From contig NZ_KN050846.1 of NCBI RefSeq assembly GCF_000746845.1, positions 1,504,963-1,568,962 of the forward strand: DNA of 64,000 nucleotides. The letters are read 5' to 3'. This stretch comes from Altibacter lentus (GTDB lineage Bacteria; Bacteroidota; Bacteroidia; Flavobacteriales; Flavobacteriaceae). Shown one piece after another: positions 23,697 through 31,765 of the stretch. Under the pieces are notes generated by a model that was given only the letters and a program-made list of their open reading frames with translations, ran no database searches and was not told where the DNA came from. How positions within the stretch are numbered: position 1 is the stretch's first letter; each line of letters begins with the position of its first letter. The position numbers were made by a program, and so were the translations under genes.

Positions 23697-25754
23697 CTAA
23701 TAATCCAGCAGTTCCTTAATCTTATCTATTACCTTCTCGGTAGACGGGATCATGGTTTGTTCCAGTGTGCTGTTTAATGGTATCGCAGGCATATTTTCTG
23801 AACCTATCACCATGACAGGCGCATCTAAATGTTGAAAACACTCCTCCTGTATTCGCCCTTGTAAGGCTCTTGAAAAACTATTTTCTGAAGGTTCTTCGGT
23901 AACTACTAGACATTTTCCGCATTTTTGAACGGACCTGAAAACAGTTTCGTAATCCAGCGGGTGTAACGTGCGCAGATCGACTATCTCAATCCGGTCTTTC
24001 ATATCTAAGGCTTCTGAAGCATTCATCGCCCAGTGTACGCCCATTCCGTAAGTAATTATGGAAAGCGTCTCTTCTTCTTCCTTCTTCCAAATTTCCTGAA
24101 GCACCCAGGCCTTTCCGAAGGGAAGTATATAATTTTCTGAAGGCTCTACAGAGGTTGCTCCCTTTGTCCCGGGCACCTTGCTCCAATAGAGCCCTTTATG
24201 TTCGAGAATCACCACAGGGTTAGGGTCGTAATAAGCGGCTTTCAATAACCCCTTTAGATCTGCACCATTGCTTGGATACGCGATCTTTAAACCGCGAATG
24301 TTCGTTACTACACTTTCTACGGAGGAAGAGTGATAAGGTCCTCCGCTGCCGTAGGCTCCTATTGGTACACGAAGGATCATAGATACCGGCCATTTCCCGT
24401 TCGACAAATAGCAGCTTCGGCTCACTTCGGTAAACAATTGATTCAAGCCCGGCCAGATGTAATCGGCAAACTGTACCTCAACTATAGGCTTTAATCCCAC
24501 GGCACTCATCCCTACCGTAGATCCTATAATAAACGCTTCTTGGATAGGTGTATTGAAGACTCGGTTATCTCCAAATTTTTGCGCCAAAGTTGCAGCCTCA
24601 CGAAAGACACCACCCAGGCGTCCGCCGACATCTTGACCATACAACAAACATTCTTTATGCTTTGCCATAAGCTCCTCGATGGCAAACAGGGCACAATCCA
24701 CCATCACCACTTTTTCTGCCCCTATGGGCGAGCGTTCCCCCTTCTCTTCTGTAATTTCGGTGGGAGCAAAATCATGTGTAAACAGATCTTCAGGTTTGGG
24801 ATCTTCGGCTTTAAGTGCTTTTTTTAGAGCCGCAGCTACTTCTTTTTTGGCGGATGCCTCAATGGTATCTAGTTCTTTTTCAGAAAAACCATTCTCCAAC
24901 AATAAAGCTCGCATCTTAGGATACGGATCTCTGCTACGGGCCTCATCCAGGTCATCACGATACCATTCCATGCGCACTCCCGAAGTGTGGTGGTTCAGTA
25001 ACGGAACTTTGGCATGTACTAAAAAGGGACGGCGCTGAGTTCGGATGGTTTTAATTACTTCCGTCAAGGTTGAATAACAACTTTCAAAATCGGTGCCATC
25101 GATGGAAATTGCCTCTAACCCGTGAAATCCTGCCGCATATTCGTACGCATTCTGGGCGCGTGTCTCGGCTTCGTTCGCACTAATATCCCAGCCGTTATCC
25201 TGTACCAAATACAGGATAGGCAACTGTTTTAAGGCCGCCATTTGAAAGGCCTCAGCGATCTCTCCTTCAGTAACAGAAGCATCTCCTAACGAACAAATCA
25301 CAAAAGGCTGTTCTTCATTAGGATCGTGCAGACTTTCCGATTCCTTATACCAGAAACCCAGTGCTACTCCCGTAGCCGGAATTGCCTGCATTCCTGTAGC
25401 ACTGCTTTGGTGTGGGATCTTAGGTTTGTCTTCATCTCGTAAACTGGGATGGGAATAATAAGTCCTTCCGCCGGAGAACGGGTCGTCCTTTTTGGCTAGA
25501 ACCTGCAGCATTAGATCGTACGGCTTCATTCCCAGCGCTAATAGCATGCTGTCATCCCTGTAATACGGAAAAGCATAATCCTGTGGCAAAAGTTGCATTC
25601 CCAAAGCCGTTTGGATCACTTCATGACCTCTTGAGGTCGCATGCACATATTTGGAAACGACCTTGAAATTTTCTTCATAGATCTCGGTCATGGCCTTGGC
25701 TGTGACCAGATTTTTAAAGGCTTTCTTTAATATGCTTTTATCTATCTTACTCAT
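23697..25754 (-). CDS. 2-oxoacid dehydrogenase E1, fused alpha-beta subunits (branched-chain type)
   Basis: 685 residues in which the alpha and beta chains of the E1 component are joined. The alpha part (about 1-330) has the thiamine-diphosphate motif GDASVTEGEIAEAF...LVQDN. The beta part (about 345-685) has the family segments EAFIIGSTVGMSAVGLKPIVEVQFADYIWPGLNQL and LRVPIGAYGSGGPYHS. E1 decarboxylates a 2-oxoacid and transfers the acyl group to E2-bound lipoate. The fused form is frequent in Bacteroidota and is usually named branched-chain 2-oxoisovalerate dehydrogenase. The E2 gene lies 80 bases upstream on the same strand, next to the paa genes. The substrate is not fixed by sequence. Besides branched-chain oxoacids, phenylpyruvate is worth considering because paaK is absent nearby. 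Confidence 0.92.
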   Translation of the reverse strand: MSKIDKSILKKAFKNLVTAKAMTEIYEENFKVVSKYVHATSRGHEVIQTALGMQLLPQDYAFPYYRDDSMLLALGMKPYDLMLQVLAKKDDPFSGGRTYYSHPSLRDEDKPKIPHQSSATGMQAIPATGVALGFWYKESESLHDPNEEQPFVICSLGDASVTEGEIAEAFQMAALKQLPILYLVQDNGWDISANEAETRAQNAYEYAAGFHGLEAISIDGTDFESCYSTLTEVIKTIRTQRRPFLVHAKVPLLNHHTSGVRMEWYRDDLDEARSRDPYPKMRALLLENGFSEKELDTIEASAKKEVAAALKKALKAEDPKPEDLFTHDFAPTEITEEKGERSPIGAEKVVMVDCALFAIEELMAKHKECLLYGQDVGGRLGGVFREAATLAQKFGDNRVFNTPIQEAFIIGSTVGMSAVGLKPIVEVQFADYIWPGLNQLFTEVSRSCYLSNGKWPVSMILRVPIGAYGSGGPYHSSSVESVVTNIRGLKIAYPSNGADLKGLLKAAYYDPNPVVILEHKGLYWSKVPGTKGATSVEPSENYILPFGKAWVLQEIWKKEEEETLSIITYGMGVHWAMNASEALDMKDRIEIVDLRTLHPLDYETVFRSVQKCGKCLVVTEEPSENSFSRALQGRIQEECFQHLDAPVMVIGSENMPAIPLNSTLEQTMIPSTEKVIDKIKELLDY

Positions 25755-25834
25755 GTAATACTCTGTTAATCCTTTTCATTACGGGCGTGACCCAAAATCT
25801 CATTTTAATTAATTACGACTTCTTCCCGTTCTTA

Positions 25835-27130
25835 TTATAATTTCCTTCCTGTATCAAATTGCTCCATCTCATCGGCGATACGACGCAAAAAGGAGCCGGC
25901 CAGATACCCATCAACGATCCTGTGGTCAAAGGACAAGGACAGATACATCATGTGACGGACTTCAATAGAATCACCATCCTTGCGCTCCATCACTTCAGCT
26001 CGTTTTTTAATGATCCCGGTGGCCAAGATAGCGGCTTCCGGCTGATTGATTATAGGGGTTCCCATGAGGCTTCCAAAGGTTCCCACATTGCTAATAGTGA
26101 AGGTGCTCCCTTTGGTGTCATCACCCTTTAACTTATTATCCCTTGCTTTAGCCACCAATAGGTTTGTCGTCGCCGCAAGTTCCTCAAGCTTTTTTTTGTC
26201 GGCGTTTTTTACCACCGGAACAATTAGGTTCCCACTAGGTAAAGCAGTGGCCATTCCAATATTGATAGCATCCTTTACGATAATCGTGTTCCCTTCCATA
26301 GAAGAATTGATCATGGGGTACGCTTGTATCGCTTTGGAAACACACTCAATGAAAAGAGGTGTAAAGGTGAGTTTTTCGTTGTATTTTTTCTGAAAAGCTT
26401 CTTTGTTTGCGTTCCGCCATTGCACCATTTCGGTGAGGTCGGCTTCCACATAGGCGGTAACATGAGGTGCTGTATGCTTACTGAAGACCATGTGGTCTGC
26501 GATCATTTGACGCATACGATCCATCTCAACGATTTTCCCTGTACCCTTATCGAACTTTAGATCCGGTACCTGAAACCCTGACACTTCGGGAACCATTTGT
26601 GCGAATTGGAAGGGCCTTCCTTCTGAAATATACTGAAGCAGATCACTTTTTCGCAACCGGCCGTCTTTTCCTGTTCCCGGAATACGTGCCAATTCTTCAT
26701 AACTCACATGGTGTTTTCGAGCGATACTGTCGATCAACGGACTCACAAACACATTTTTGTTGACCGTGAATTGAGAAGAGGACCCGGCATTTCGTGAAAA
26801 GGGTTTTACAACCTTTGGTGTTGCGTTTTGTTTTTCTGCGGAAGGAGTCACCGATTTGTTTGACACCTTCTCCTTTTTTGAAGATGTTTCAGAAAGATCC
26901 AACAATGCGATCACCGCCCCCACGGGAACCACATCCTTAGCTGAAACACGGTGTTCCAGCATCGTTCCCGCTGCGGGAGCAGGGACTTCGTTATCAACTT
27001 TATCGGTCGCTACTTCTACCAGAATATCCCCTTCTTCAAAAGCATCCCCTTCCTGAATCAACCAATTAATAATGGTCCCTTCGGTGATACTTTCACCCAT
27101 TCTTGGCATCTTAAATTCCACTCTGTTCAT
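25835..27130 (-). CDS. 2-oxoacid dehydrogenase E2, dihydrolipoyl acyltransferase
   Basis: 431 residues from the ATG at 27130 (MNRVEFKMPRMGESITEGT); an upstream TTG at 27154 was rejected. An N-terminal lipoyl domain carries the modifiable lysine in EVATDKVDNEV (about residue 44). A proline/alanine/serine linker is followed by a peripheral-subunit-binding domain (about 125-165: SPLIDSIARKHHVSYEELARIPGTGKDGRL). The catalytic domain has SLSFDHRIVDG with the active-site histidine near the C-terminus. It accepts an acyl group from E1 and hands it to CoA. There is a single lipoyl domain, as in branched-chain E2. The gene lies 60 bases downstream of paaY on the same strand and directly before E1. An E3 gene is not in the window. 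Confidence 0.93.
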   Translation of the reverse strand: MNRVEFKMPRMGESITEGTIINWLIQEGDAFEEGDILVEVATDKVDNEVPAPAAGTMLEHRVSAKDVVPVGAVIALLDLSETSSKKEKVSNKSVTPSAEKQNATPKVVKPFSRNAGSSSQFTVNKNVFVSPLIDSIARKHHVSYEELARIPGTGKDGRLRKSDLLQYISEGRPFQFAQMVPEVSGFQVPDLKFDKGTGKIVEMDRMRQMIADHMVFSKHTAPHVTAYVEADLTEMVQWRNANKEAFQKKYNEKLTFTPLFIECVSKAIQAYPMINSSMEGNTIIVKDAINIGMATALPSGNLIVPVVKNADKKKLEELAATTNLLVAKARDNKLKGDDTKGSTFTISNVGTFGSLMGTPIINQPEAAILATGIIKKRAEVMERKDGDSIEVRHMMYLSLSFDHRIVDGYLAGSFLRRIADEMEQFDTGRKL

Positions 27131-27190
27131 AATTATTAAAATTCCGTGCTTCAATGGCCCTTTGTCGAACTTAGGGTGACATTTTTTAAA

Positions 27191-27805
27191 TTATGGTCTT
27201 TTTCCTTTACTCTTGGCTCTAAATTCTTCCAAAGTCTTATAAAAATTTTCTTGAACCGGTCTGTTTTTGGGTAGCTGTCTAAGCGGCTCAACTTCTTCCA
27301 GTGTTTCATGGCAATCTTGTGGCAGTTGTTGGTACAATTTTGTTCCGGCGGTTTTCCAGTCGATCATCTCATCGGAAATATCTTTTATCGCTTTCGCAGG
27401 ATTGCCAACGATCAACTTTCTATTACCAAAAACAGTTTCAGCTTTAACAAAGCTCATAGCGCCAACAATACATTCGTCTCCTATTTCAGCATCATCCATA
27501 ATGACGCTGTTCATCCCAATAAGACAATTACGTCCTAAGTTCGCTCCGTGAATTATCGCTCCGTGACCTACATGCGCACTTTCTTTGAGAACGATACTTT
27601 TCCCGGGAAACATGTGAATGGTGCAATTTTCCTGCACGTTTACCCCGTCTTCCAGAATAATCTCTCCCCAATCTCCCCGAATGGCCGCTCCAGGGCCAAT
27701 ATAGCAGTTCTTACCAATAATCACATTGCCGGTGACCGCAGCCAACGGATGAACAAAGCTGCTTTCGTGAATTACCGGAATATGTCCTTTAAAGGAATAG
27801 ATCAT
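27191..27805 (-). CDS. paaY: PaaY-type gamma-carbonic-anhydrase-fold thioesterase
   Basis: 204 residues forming a left-handed beta-helix of hexapeptide repeats (VTGNVIIGKNCYIGPGAAIRGDWGEIILEDG...). Metal-site histidines are visible at HMFPGKS, HVGHGAIIHG, as in gamma-carbonic anhydrases. PaaY proteins act as thioesterases that clear dead-end CoA products of the phenylacetate pathway. A C-terminal helical extension (DWKTAGTKLYQQLPQDCHETLEEVEPL) is also a PaaY feature, distinguishing it from ordinary gamma-CA homologues. The gene is the last recognisable paa gene before the oxoacid dehydrogenase pair. An AT-rich inverted repeat of a kind repeated in this locus lies immediately upstream. Confidence 0.9.
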   Translation of the reverse strand: MIYSFKGHIPVIHESSFVHPLAAVTGNVIIGKNCYIGPGAAIRGDWGEIILEDGVNVQENCTIHMFPGKSIVLKESAHVGHGAIIHGANLGRNCLIGMNSVIMDDAEIGDECIVGAMSFVKAETVFGNRKLIVGNPAKAIKDISDEMIDWKTAGTKLYQQLPQDCHETLEEVEPLRQLPKNRPVQENFYKTLEEFRAKSKGKRP

Positions 27806-27877
27806 ACATTTTAAATGTAAAATGATAAAGTAAAAAGTGAATATAGAAGACTTTGAACTTTTACATTTTGTGGTTTA
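27806..27877. repeat. AT-rich inverted intergenic repeat, copy 1
   Basis: Arms AAATGTAAAA (27813-27822) and TTTTACATTT (27859-27868) face each other across 36 bases between paaY and the enoyl-CoA hydratase gene. Related elements occur at three other gene junctions in the paa locus. Confidence 0.6.
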
Positions 27878-28630
27878 TTATTTAAACTTTTTTAATGTCT
27901 CCTTTGTAAATTCTGATAGCACCAGCCGCCCACTAATAGCCGCTCGTTCCGCCAGCAGGTCATCCCAGTTTTCGGTTCCCTGCCAAAACACATTTTTCAT
28001 TTCCTTCATCGCTTCGGGGTTGTAGGTGCATAATTTTTCAGCCATGGCAGTAACCGCTTCGTCCAGAGCTTCGATAGATTCGAACACCTGAGCGTATAAT
28101 CCTTTTTGTCTCGCCCATTCGGCATCGTAAAAACTATCGGCATCAATAGCTATTTGTGACATTCCGCTGAGACCTAATTTGCGCTCTACGGCAGGGCCTA
28201 CAACGAAGGGTCCGATACCTACATTCAGTTCACTTAGTTTGATAGCAGCAAATTTCGAGGCCATACAGAAATCTGTGGCAGATGCCACACCCACACCTCC
28301 GCCGACGGTCTTCCCTTGAATACGCCCGATAATAAATTTAGGGCACTTTCGCATGGCGTTAATCACATTAGCAAAACCGCTGAAAAATATACGTCCCGTT
28401 TCCGCATCATTGATGTTTATAAGCTCTTTGAAGCTCGCACCTGCACAAAAGGTGCGGTCACCCCCACTTTTTAATACAATCACCTTTACTGCATCGTTCG
28501 CACCTGCGCTGTTAATCTCATCCACTAATTTTTGAAGGATATCCCCCGGCAGACTGTTGTGCGCGGGATGAAAGAATTCAATGGTTGAAATTCCGTTAGC
28601 AATGTTTTGTTTTACGTATGGTTGTGTCAT
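27878..28630 (-). CDS. Enoyl-CoA hydratase/isomerase homologue (paaF position) lacking one catalytic Glu
   Basis: 250 residues from the ATG at 28630; a TTG at 28636 is the alternative. Crotonase fold with oxyanion-hole elements FCAGASFKEL (about 61-70) and GKTVGGGVGVASATD (about 107-120). In rat enoyl-CoA hydratase the two catalytic glutamates are E144 in GGGCE and E164. Here residue 114 is Gly at the first position, while E134 (SELNVG) keeps the second. The spacing of 20 is conserved. By position it could be the 2,3-dehydroadipyl-CoA hydratase PaaF, but PaaF normally keeps both glutamates. It may instead be a methylglutaconyl-CoA-type hydratase or an isomerase. It is encoded 32 bases downstream of paaZ. 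Confidence 0.78.
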   Translation of the reverse strand: MTQPYVKQNIANGISTIEFFHPAHNSLPGDILQKLVDEINSAGANDAVKVIVLKSGGDRTFCAGASFKELININDAETGRIFFSGFANVINAMRKCPKFIIGRIQGKTVGGGVGVASATDFCMASKFAAIKLSELNVGIGPFVVGPAVERKLGLSGMSQIAIDADSFYDAEWARQKGLYAQVFESIEALDEAVTAMAEKLCTYNPEAMKEMKNVFWQGTENWDDLLAERAAISGRLVLSEFTKETLKKFK

Positions 28631-28662
28631 GTTCAAATGATAGATTTTAGGTTTTTTTAGTT

Positions 28663-31158
28663 TTATATTAATCCGAATTGCTCAAAATGATGATTGAGGT
28701 GCTTCCGCTCCAGAAGATACCACTCAAATTTGTTGAGGTCACCAAAAACGATGTTTTTTAATGTAGCATCAGGATTTTCCTTAAAATAATCAAGGTAGTC
28801 TTCCCGTGCTTCCAAAAATTTCTTTTTTGCTGTTTCCAGATCGGGATGTTTTAAAGGCTCCAGTGTTTCCTTCTCCAGTAAGGGGAAATTTGTGTTTCGA
28901 GGGAATTTTTGATAATTGTACAACGACTCATGCGTTTTCTCTAAGTATTTTTCTGGAGTGGCCACCTCAAAATCCTGTACCTCTCCGGAAGCTATCCGGT
29001 ACGTAAACTCGAGATGTTCTATCATGTGTTGCGGTGTCATGATGCCCCATTTTGGTTTTGTATCTTCAGAAAGACGTTGAAGCATTTCTTCAATTTTTTC
29101 CGAAGTCATTTCGGTAAAAACGGTTTGCTTCTTCTGAACCATGGTAAGAATGGTTGCTATGGCCACCAATTCATCTTCCACGTCAAATACTTCAACATAC
29201 CATTTTACTATTCCGCTAGGGAGTTCTTTGCCTCGCGGATCACGGTCTATCTTCTGCTTGCAGGTTAGTCGCACATACACCGTATCGTTGTGGTAAATGG
29301 GGCGCAGGAAGCGACATTCTTCCAGGCCGTAATTTGCAGCGACGGGACCTTTATTAGGGTATACAAAAAGCCCTGCAGCGGCTGCCAAAATAAAATAGCC
29401 GTGGGCGGTACGTTTTTCGAAGATGCTACCGTCCAGCGAAGTGATGTCGGTATGCGCGTAGAAATGGTCCCAGGTAAGGTTTGCGAAATTGACGATATCA
29501 CCGTCTGTGATCGTGCGTTTATGAGTTTGAAGGGACATTCCGGGCTGGATATCCTCCCAATGATAGGCAAACGGATGTTTGCTGATTTCTTTATAATCTG
29601 CTTTGGGTTGATAGATCCCTGTAACTTCGGTCAAGGTGGTTGGTGACCCTTGAACAGCACACCGTTGTAAATAGTGTTTAATACCTCGCATACCTCCCAT
29701 TTCTTCACCTCCTCCTGCACGTCCGGGACCGCCGTGAATAAGGTTGGGTAAAGGCGAACCGTGACCTGTACTCTGTTTGGCACTTTCCCTGTTCAAAATC
29801 AGGATCCTTCCATGGTGAGTAGCTGCGGAAACGGTATATTCCTTTGCTATCTTATTATCGTTGGTTATTATAGAGCTCACCAGCGAACCTTTCCCCATCT
29901 TAGAAAGCGTAATGGCCTCTTCCAAATTCTTGTAAGGCATCAAGGTACTTACGGGGCCGAATGCTTCCGTGATATGAGCAGCTTCATTCTTTAACGGATC
30001 GTCCTCTCTAAGCAGTATAGGCTTCATGAACGCCCCCGCCTTCGCGTCGGCACCAACGGTTGTCACCTCTTCTACATTTCCGTAGACAATTTGTGCGGTC
30101 TTAGCGATCTTGTTAATTTGTTCTTTTACTGAAGTGCGTTGTGCGTCGTTCACCAACGATCCCATACGAACCTCTTTGAGTCGCGGATCGCCAATTGTAA
30201 CTTTATCCAATGCGTTTCCTAAAGCGATCTGTACATCTTCCACTAGTTTCTCGGGAACGATGATCCTGCGGATCGCCGTACATTTTTGTCCGCATTTAAC
30301 AGTCATCTCATTCCGAACCTCTTTGATGAACAGGTCGAATTCCGGGGTTCCCGGAACAGCATCTTCTCCCAAAATAGAAGCATTCAAAGAATCGGCCTCC
30401 ATGGTGAAGGGGACAGATTCTTCAATGAGTTGCGGATGATTCTTGAGCTTTCTTCCCGTACTTGCAGAACCGGTAAAGGTCACCACATCTTGCGATTGTA
30501 CTGTATCTAAAATATTACGGGCTGTACCACTAATGAGTTGAATGGCGCCTTCCGGAAGGATTCCTGAGGCCACTATTTCCTTTACAACTGCTTCAGTAAG
30601 ATAGGCGGTCTGTGGCGCAGGAAGCACGACAGCGGGCATTCCTGCCATCCAGTTCACCGCACATTTTTCCAGCATTCCCCAAACGGGAAAATTAAAAGCA
30701 TTGATATGCACTGCCACCCCTTCTCTGGGCACCATGATATGATGTGCCATAAAACGGCCGCCTCGTGAGAGATCGATAGGGTCTCCTTCTACGTGATAGG
30801 ACTGGTTAGGAAATAGTTTCCGAAGGGACGCATTGGCGAATAAATTTCCAAAACCTCCTTCAATATCGATCCAACTGTCGATCTTGGTTGCCCCCGTACG
30901 GTAGCTAAGTTCATAAAAGGCTTCCTTTTTTTTGGTAAGAAATAAAGCCAGCTTTTTCAGCATATTCCCTCGTTCCTGAAAGGTCATCTTGCGAAGCACA
31001 TTGCCTTTATCCCTCCCGTACTGAAGGATCTTCGGAATATCCAAACCTTCTGTGGTAACACTGGTAAAATGTTCTCCCGTGATCGAATCGAGGATGGGAT
31101 TCCCTTCTCCACTTCCGTCAACCCATTTTCCTGTTACATAATGTTGTGTTTTGTTCAT
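28663..31158 (-). CDS. paaZ: PaaZ: oxepin-CoA hydrolase / semialdehyde dehydrogenase fused to a DinB-like domain
   Basis: 831 residues; E. coli PaaZ is 681. Residues 1-525 are the aldehyde dehydrogenase domain, with general base E254 (FTMEADSLN) and nucleophile C293 (CGQKCTAIRR). Residues about 530-675 are the MaoC-like hydratase with D564 and H569 (WDHFYAHTD), matching the E. coli D561/H566 spacing. The ring-opening hydratase and the dehydrogenase give 3-oxo-5,6-dehydrosuberyl-CoA. An extra ~150 residues (682-831) form a DUF1569/DinB-like four-helix domain with HMIEHLEFTY and a terminal RKHLNHHFEQF, whose histidines could bind a metal. The gene starts 2 bases after the SDR stop. The role of the extra domain is unknown. 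Confidence 0.93.
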   Translation of the reverse strand: MNKTQHYVTGKWVDGSGEGNPILDSITGEHFTSVTTEGLDIPKILQYGRDKGNVLRKMTFQERGNMLKKLALFLTKKKEAFYELSYRTGATKIDSWIDIEGGFGNLFANASLRKLFPNQSYHVEGDPIDLSRGGRFMAHHIMVPREGVAVHINAFNFPVWGMLEKCAVNWMAGMPAVVLPAPQTAYLTEAVVKEIVASGILPEGAIQLISGTARNILDTVQSQDVVTFTGSASTGRKLKNHPQLIEESVPFTMEADSLNASILGEDAVPGTPEFDLFIKEVRNEMTVKCGQKCTAIRRIIVPEKLVEDVQIALGNALDKVTIGDPRLKEVRMGSLVNDAQRTSVKEQINKIAKTAQIVYGNVEEVTTVGADAKAGAFMKPILLREDDPLKNEAAHITEAFGPVSTLMPYKNLEEAITLSKMGKGSLVSSIITNDNKIAKEYTVSAATHHGRILILNRESAKQSTGHGSPLPNLIHGGPGRAGGGEEMGGMRGIKHYLQRCAVQGSPTTLTEVTGIYQPKADYKEISKHPFAYHWEDIQPGMSLQTHKRTITDGDIVNFANLTWDHFYAHTDITSLDGSIFEKRTAHGYFILAAAAGLFVYPNKGPVAANYGLEECRFLRPIYHNDTVYVRLTCKQKIDRDPRGKELPSGIVKWYVEVFDVEDELVAIATILTMVQKKQTVFTEMTSEKIEEMLQRLSEDTKPKWGIMTPQHMIEHLEFTYRIASGEVQDFEVATPEKYLEKTHESLYNYQKFPRNTNFPLLEKETLEPLKHPDLETAKKKFLEAREDYLDYFKENPDATLKNIVFGDLNKFEWYLLERKHLNHHFEQFGLI

Positions 31159-31160
31159 CC

Positions 31161-31763
31161 TTATGCTCTTATTCTAATTATTTCTCCATTAATTTTTCCT
31201 TCTACAGATTTCACATATCCGTCCACCACTTTTCGCATGGAGACAGGGGTATTGCCGGGAAAATAATCTTTGTATTTTTCAAAGGCATCTTCCACCAAAT
31301 TTGCAGAAATAACATTTATTCGATGTCCGTTTTCCAGTTCCAGGGCAACGGCTTTCACAAAGCTTTGGATCGCACCATTTACCATGGCAGCACTGGTGGT
31401 CATATCTACAGGTTCATCTGCTAAGATCCCAGTTGTTAATGTAAAAGAACCAGACGAATTAAGATATTTCCGTCCTAATCTAACCACATTCACCTGTCCC
31501 ATCATCTTACTTTTAATGCCTATGTAGAAATCTTCTTCCGATAAGTTATTAAAATTATCCCATTTTGCATCACCTGCAATGTTCACAACAGCATCTACTT
31601 TGCCAACTTGTTTGAACATTTCAGCAATCGAACCTGACGAAGCGATATCTACCGTCACGTCTCCAGAAGTTCTTCCGGCAATGATTACCTCGTGCTTTTC
31701 CGAAAAGCGTTCGGTTACTTTTTTTCCAATTGTTCCATTCCCGCCGATAATGAGGATTTTCAT
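31161..31763 (-). CDS. Atypical short-chain dehydrogenase lacking the YxxxK motif
   Basis: 200 residues with an N-terminal Rossmann fold (MKILIIGGNGTIGKKV, GxxGxxG) and the NAG-like motif AVVNIAGDA around residue 60. The usual catalytic YxxxK is replaced: by alignment to the following F-K-A-V-A-L-E-L helix, Tyr corresponds to A125 and Lys to N129. This places it in the SDR group with MVNGA in place of the catalytic residues. It may not be a normal oxidoreductase. The gene is tightly packed between paaJ (2-base gap) and paaZ (2-base gap), so it is certainly co-transcribed with the paa genes. Its step in the pathway is unknown. Confidence 0.82.
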   Translation of the reverse strand: MKILIIGGNGTIGKKVTERFSEKHEVIIAGRTSGDVTVDIASSGSIAEMFKQVGKVDAVVNIAGDAKWDNFNNLSEEDFYIGIKSKMMGQVNVVRLGRKYLNSSGSFTLTTGILADEPVDMTTSAAMVNGAIQSFVKAVALELENGHRINVISANLVEDAFEKYKDYFPGNTPVSMRKVVDGYVKSVEGKINGEIIRIRA

Positions 31764-31765
31764 AC

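Noticed and set aside
23697-27130. Reading the E1-E2 genes as pyruvate dehydrogenase
   Set aside because: The fused E1 alpha-beta form and the single-lipoyl E2 fit the branched-chain type better, and a separate PDH-type beta subunit is encoded at 59908-60885.
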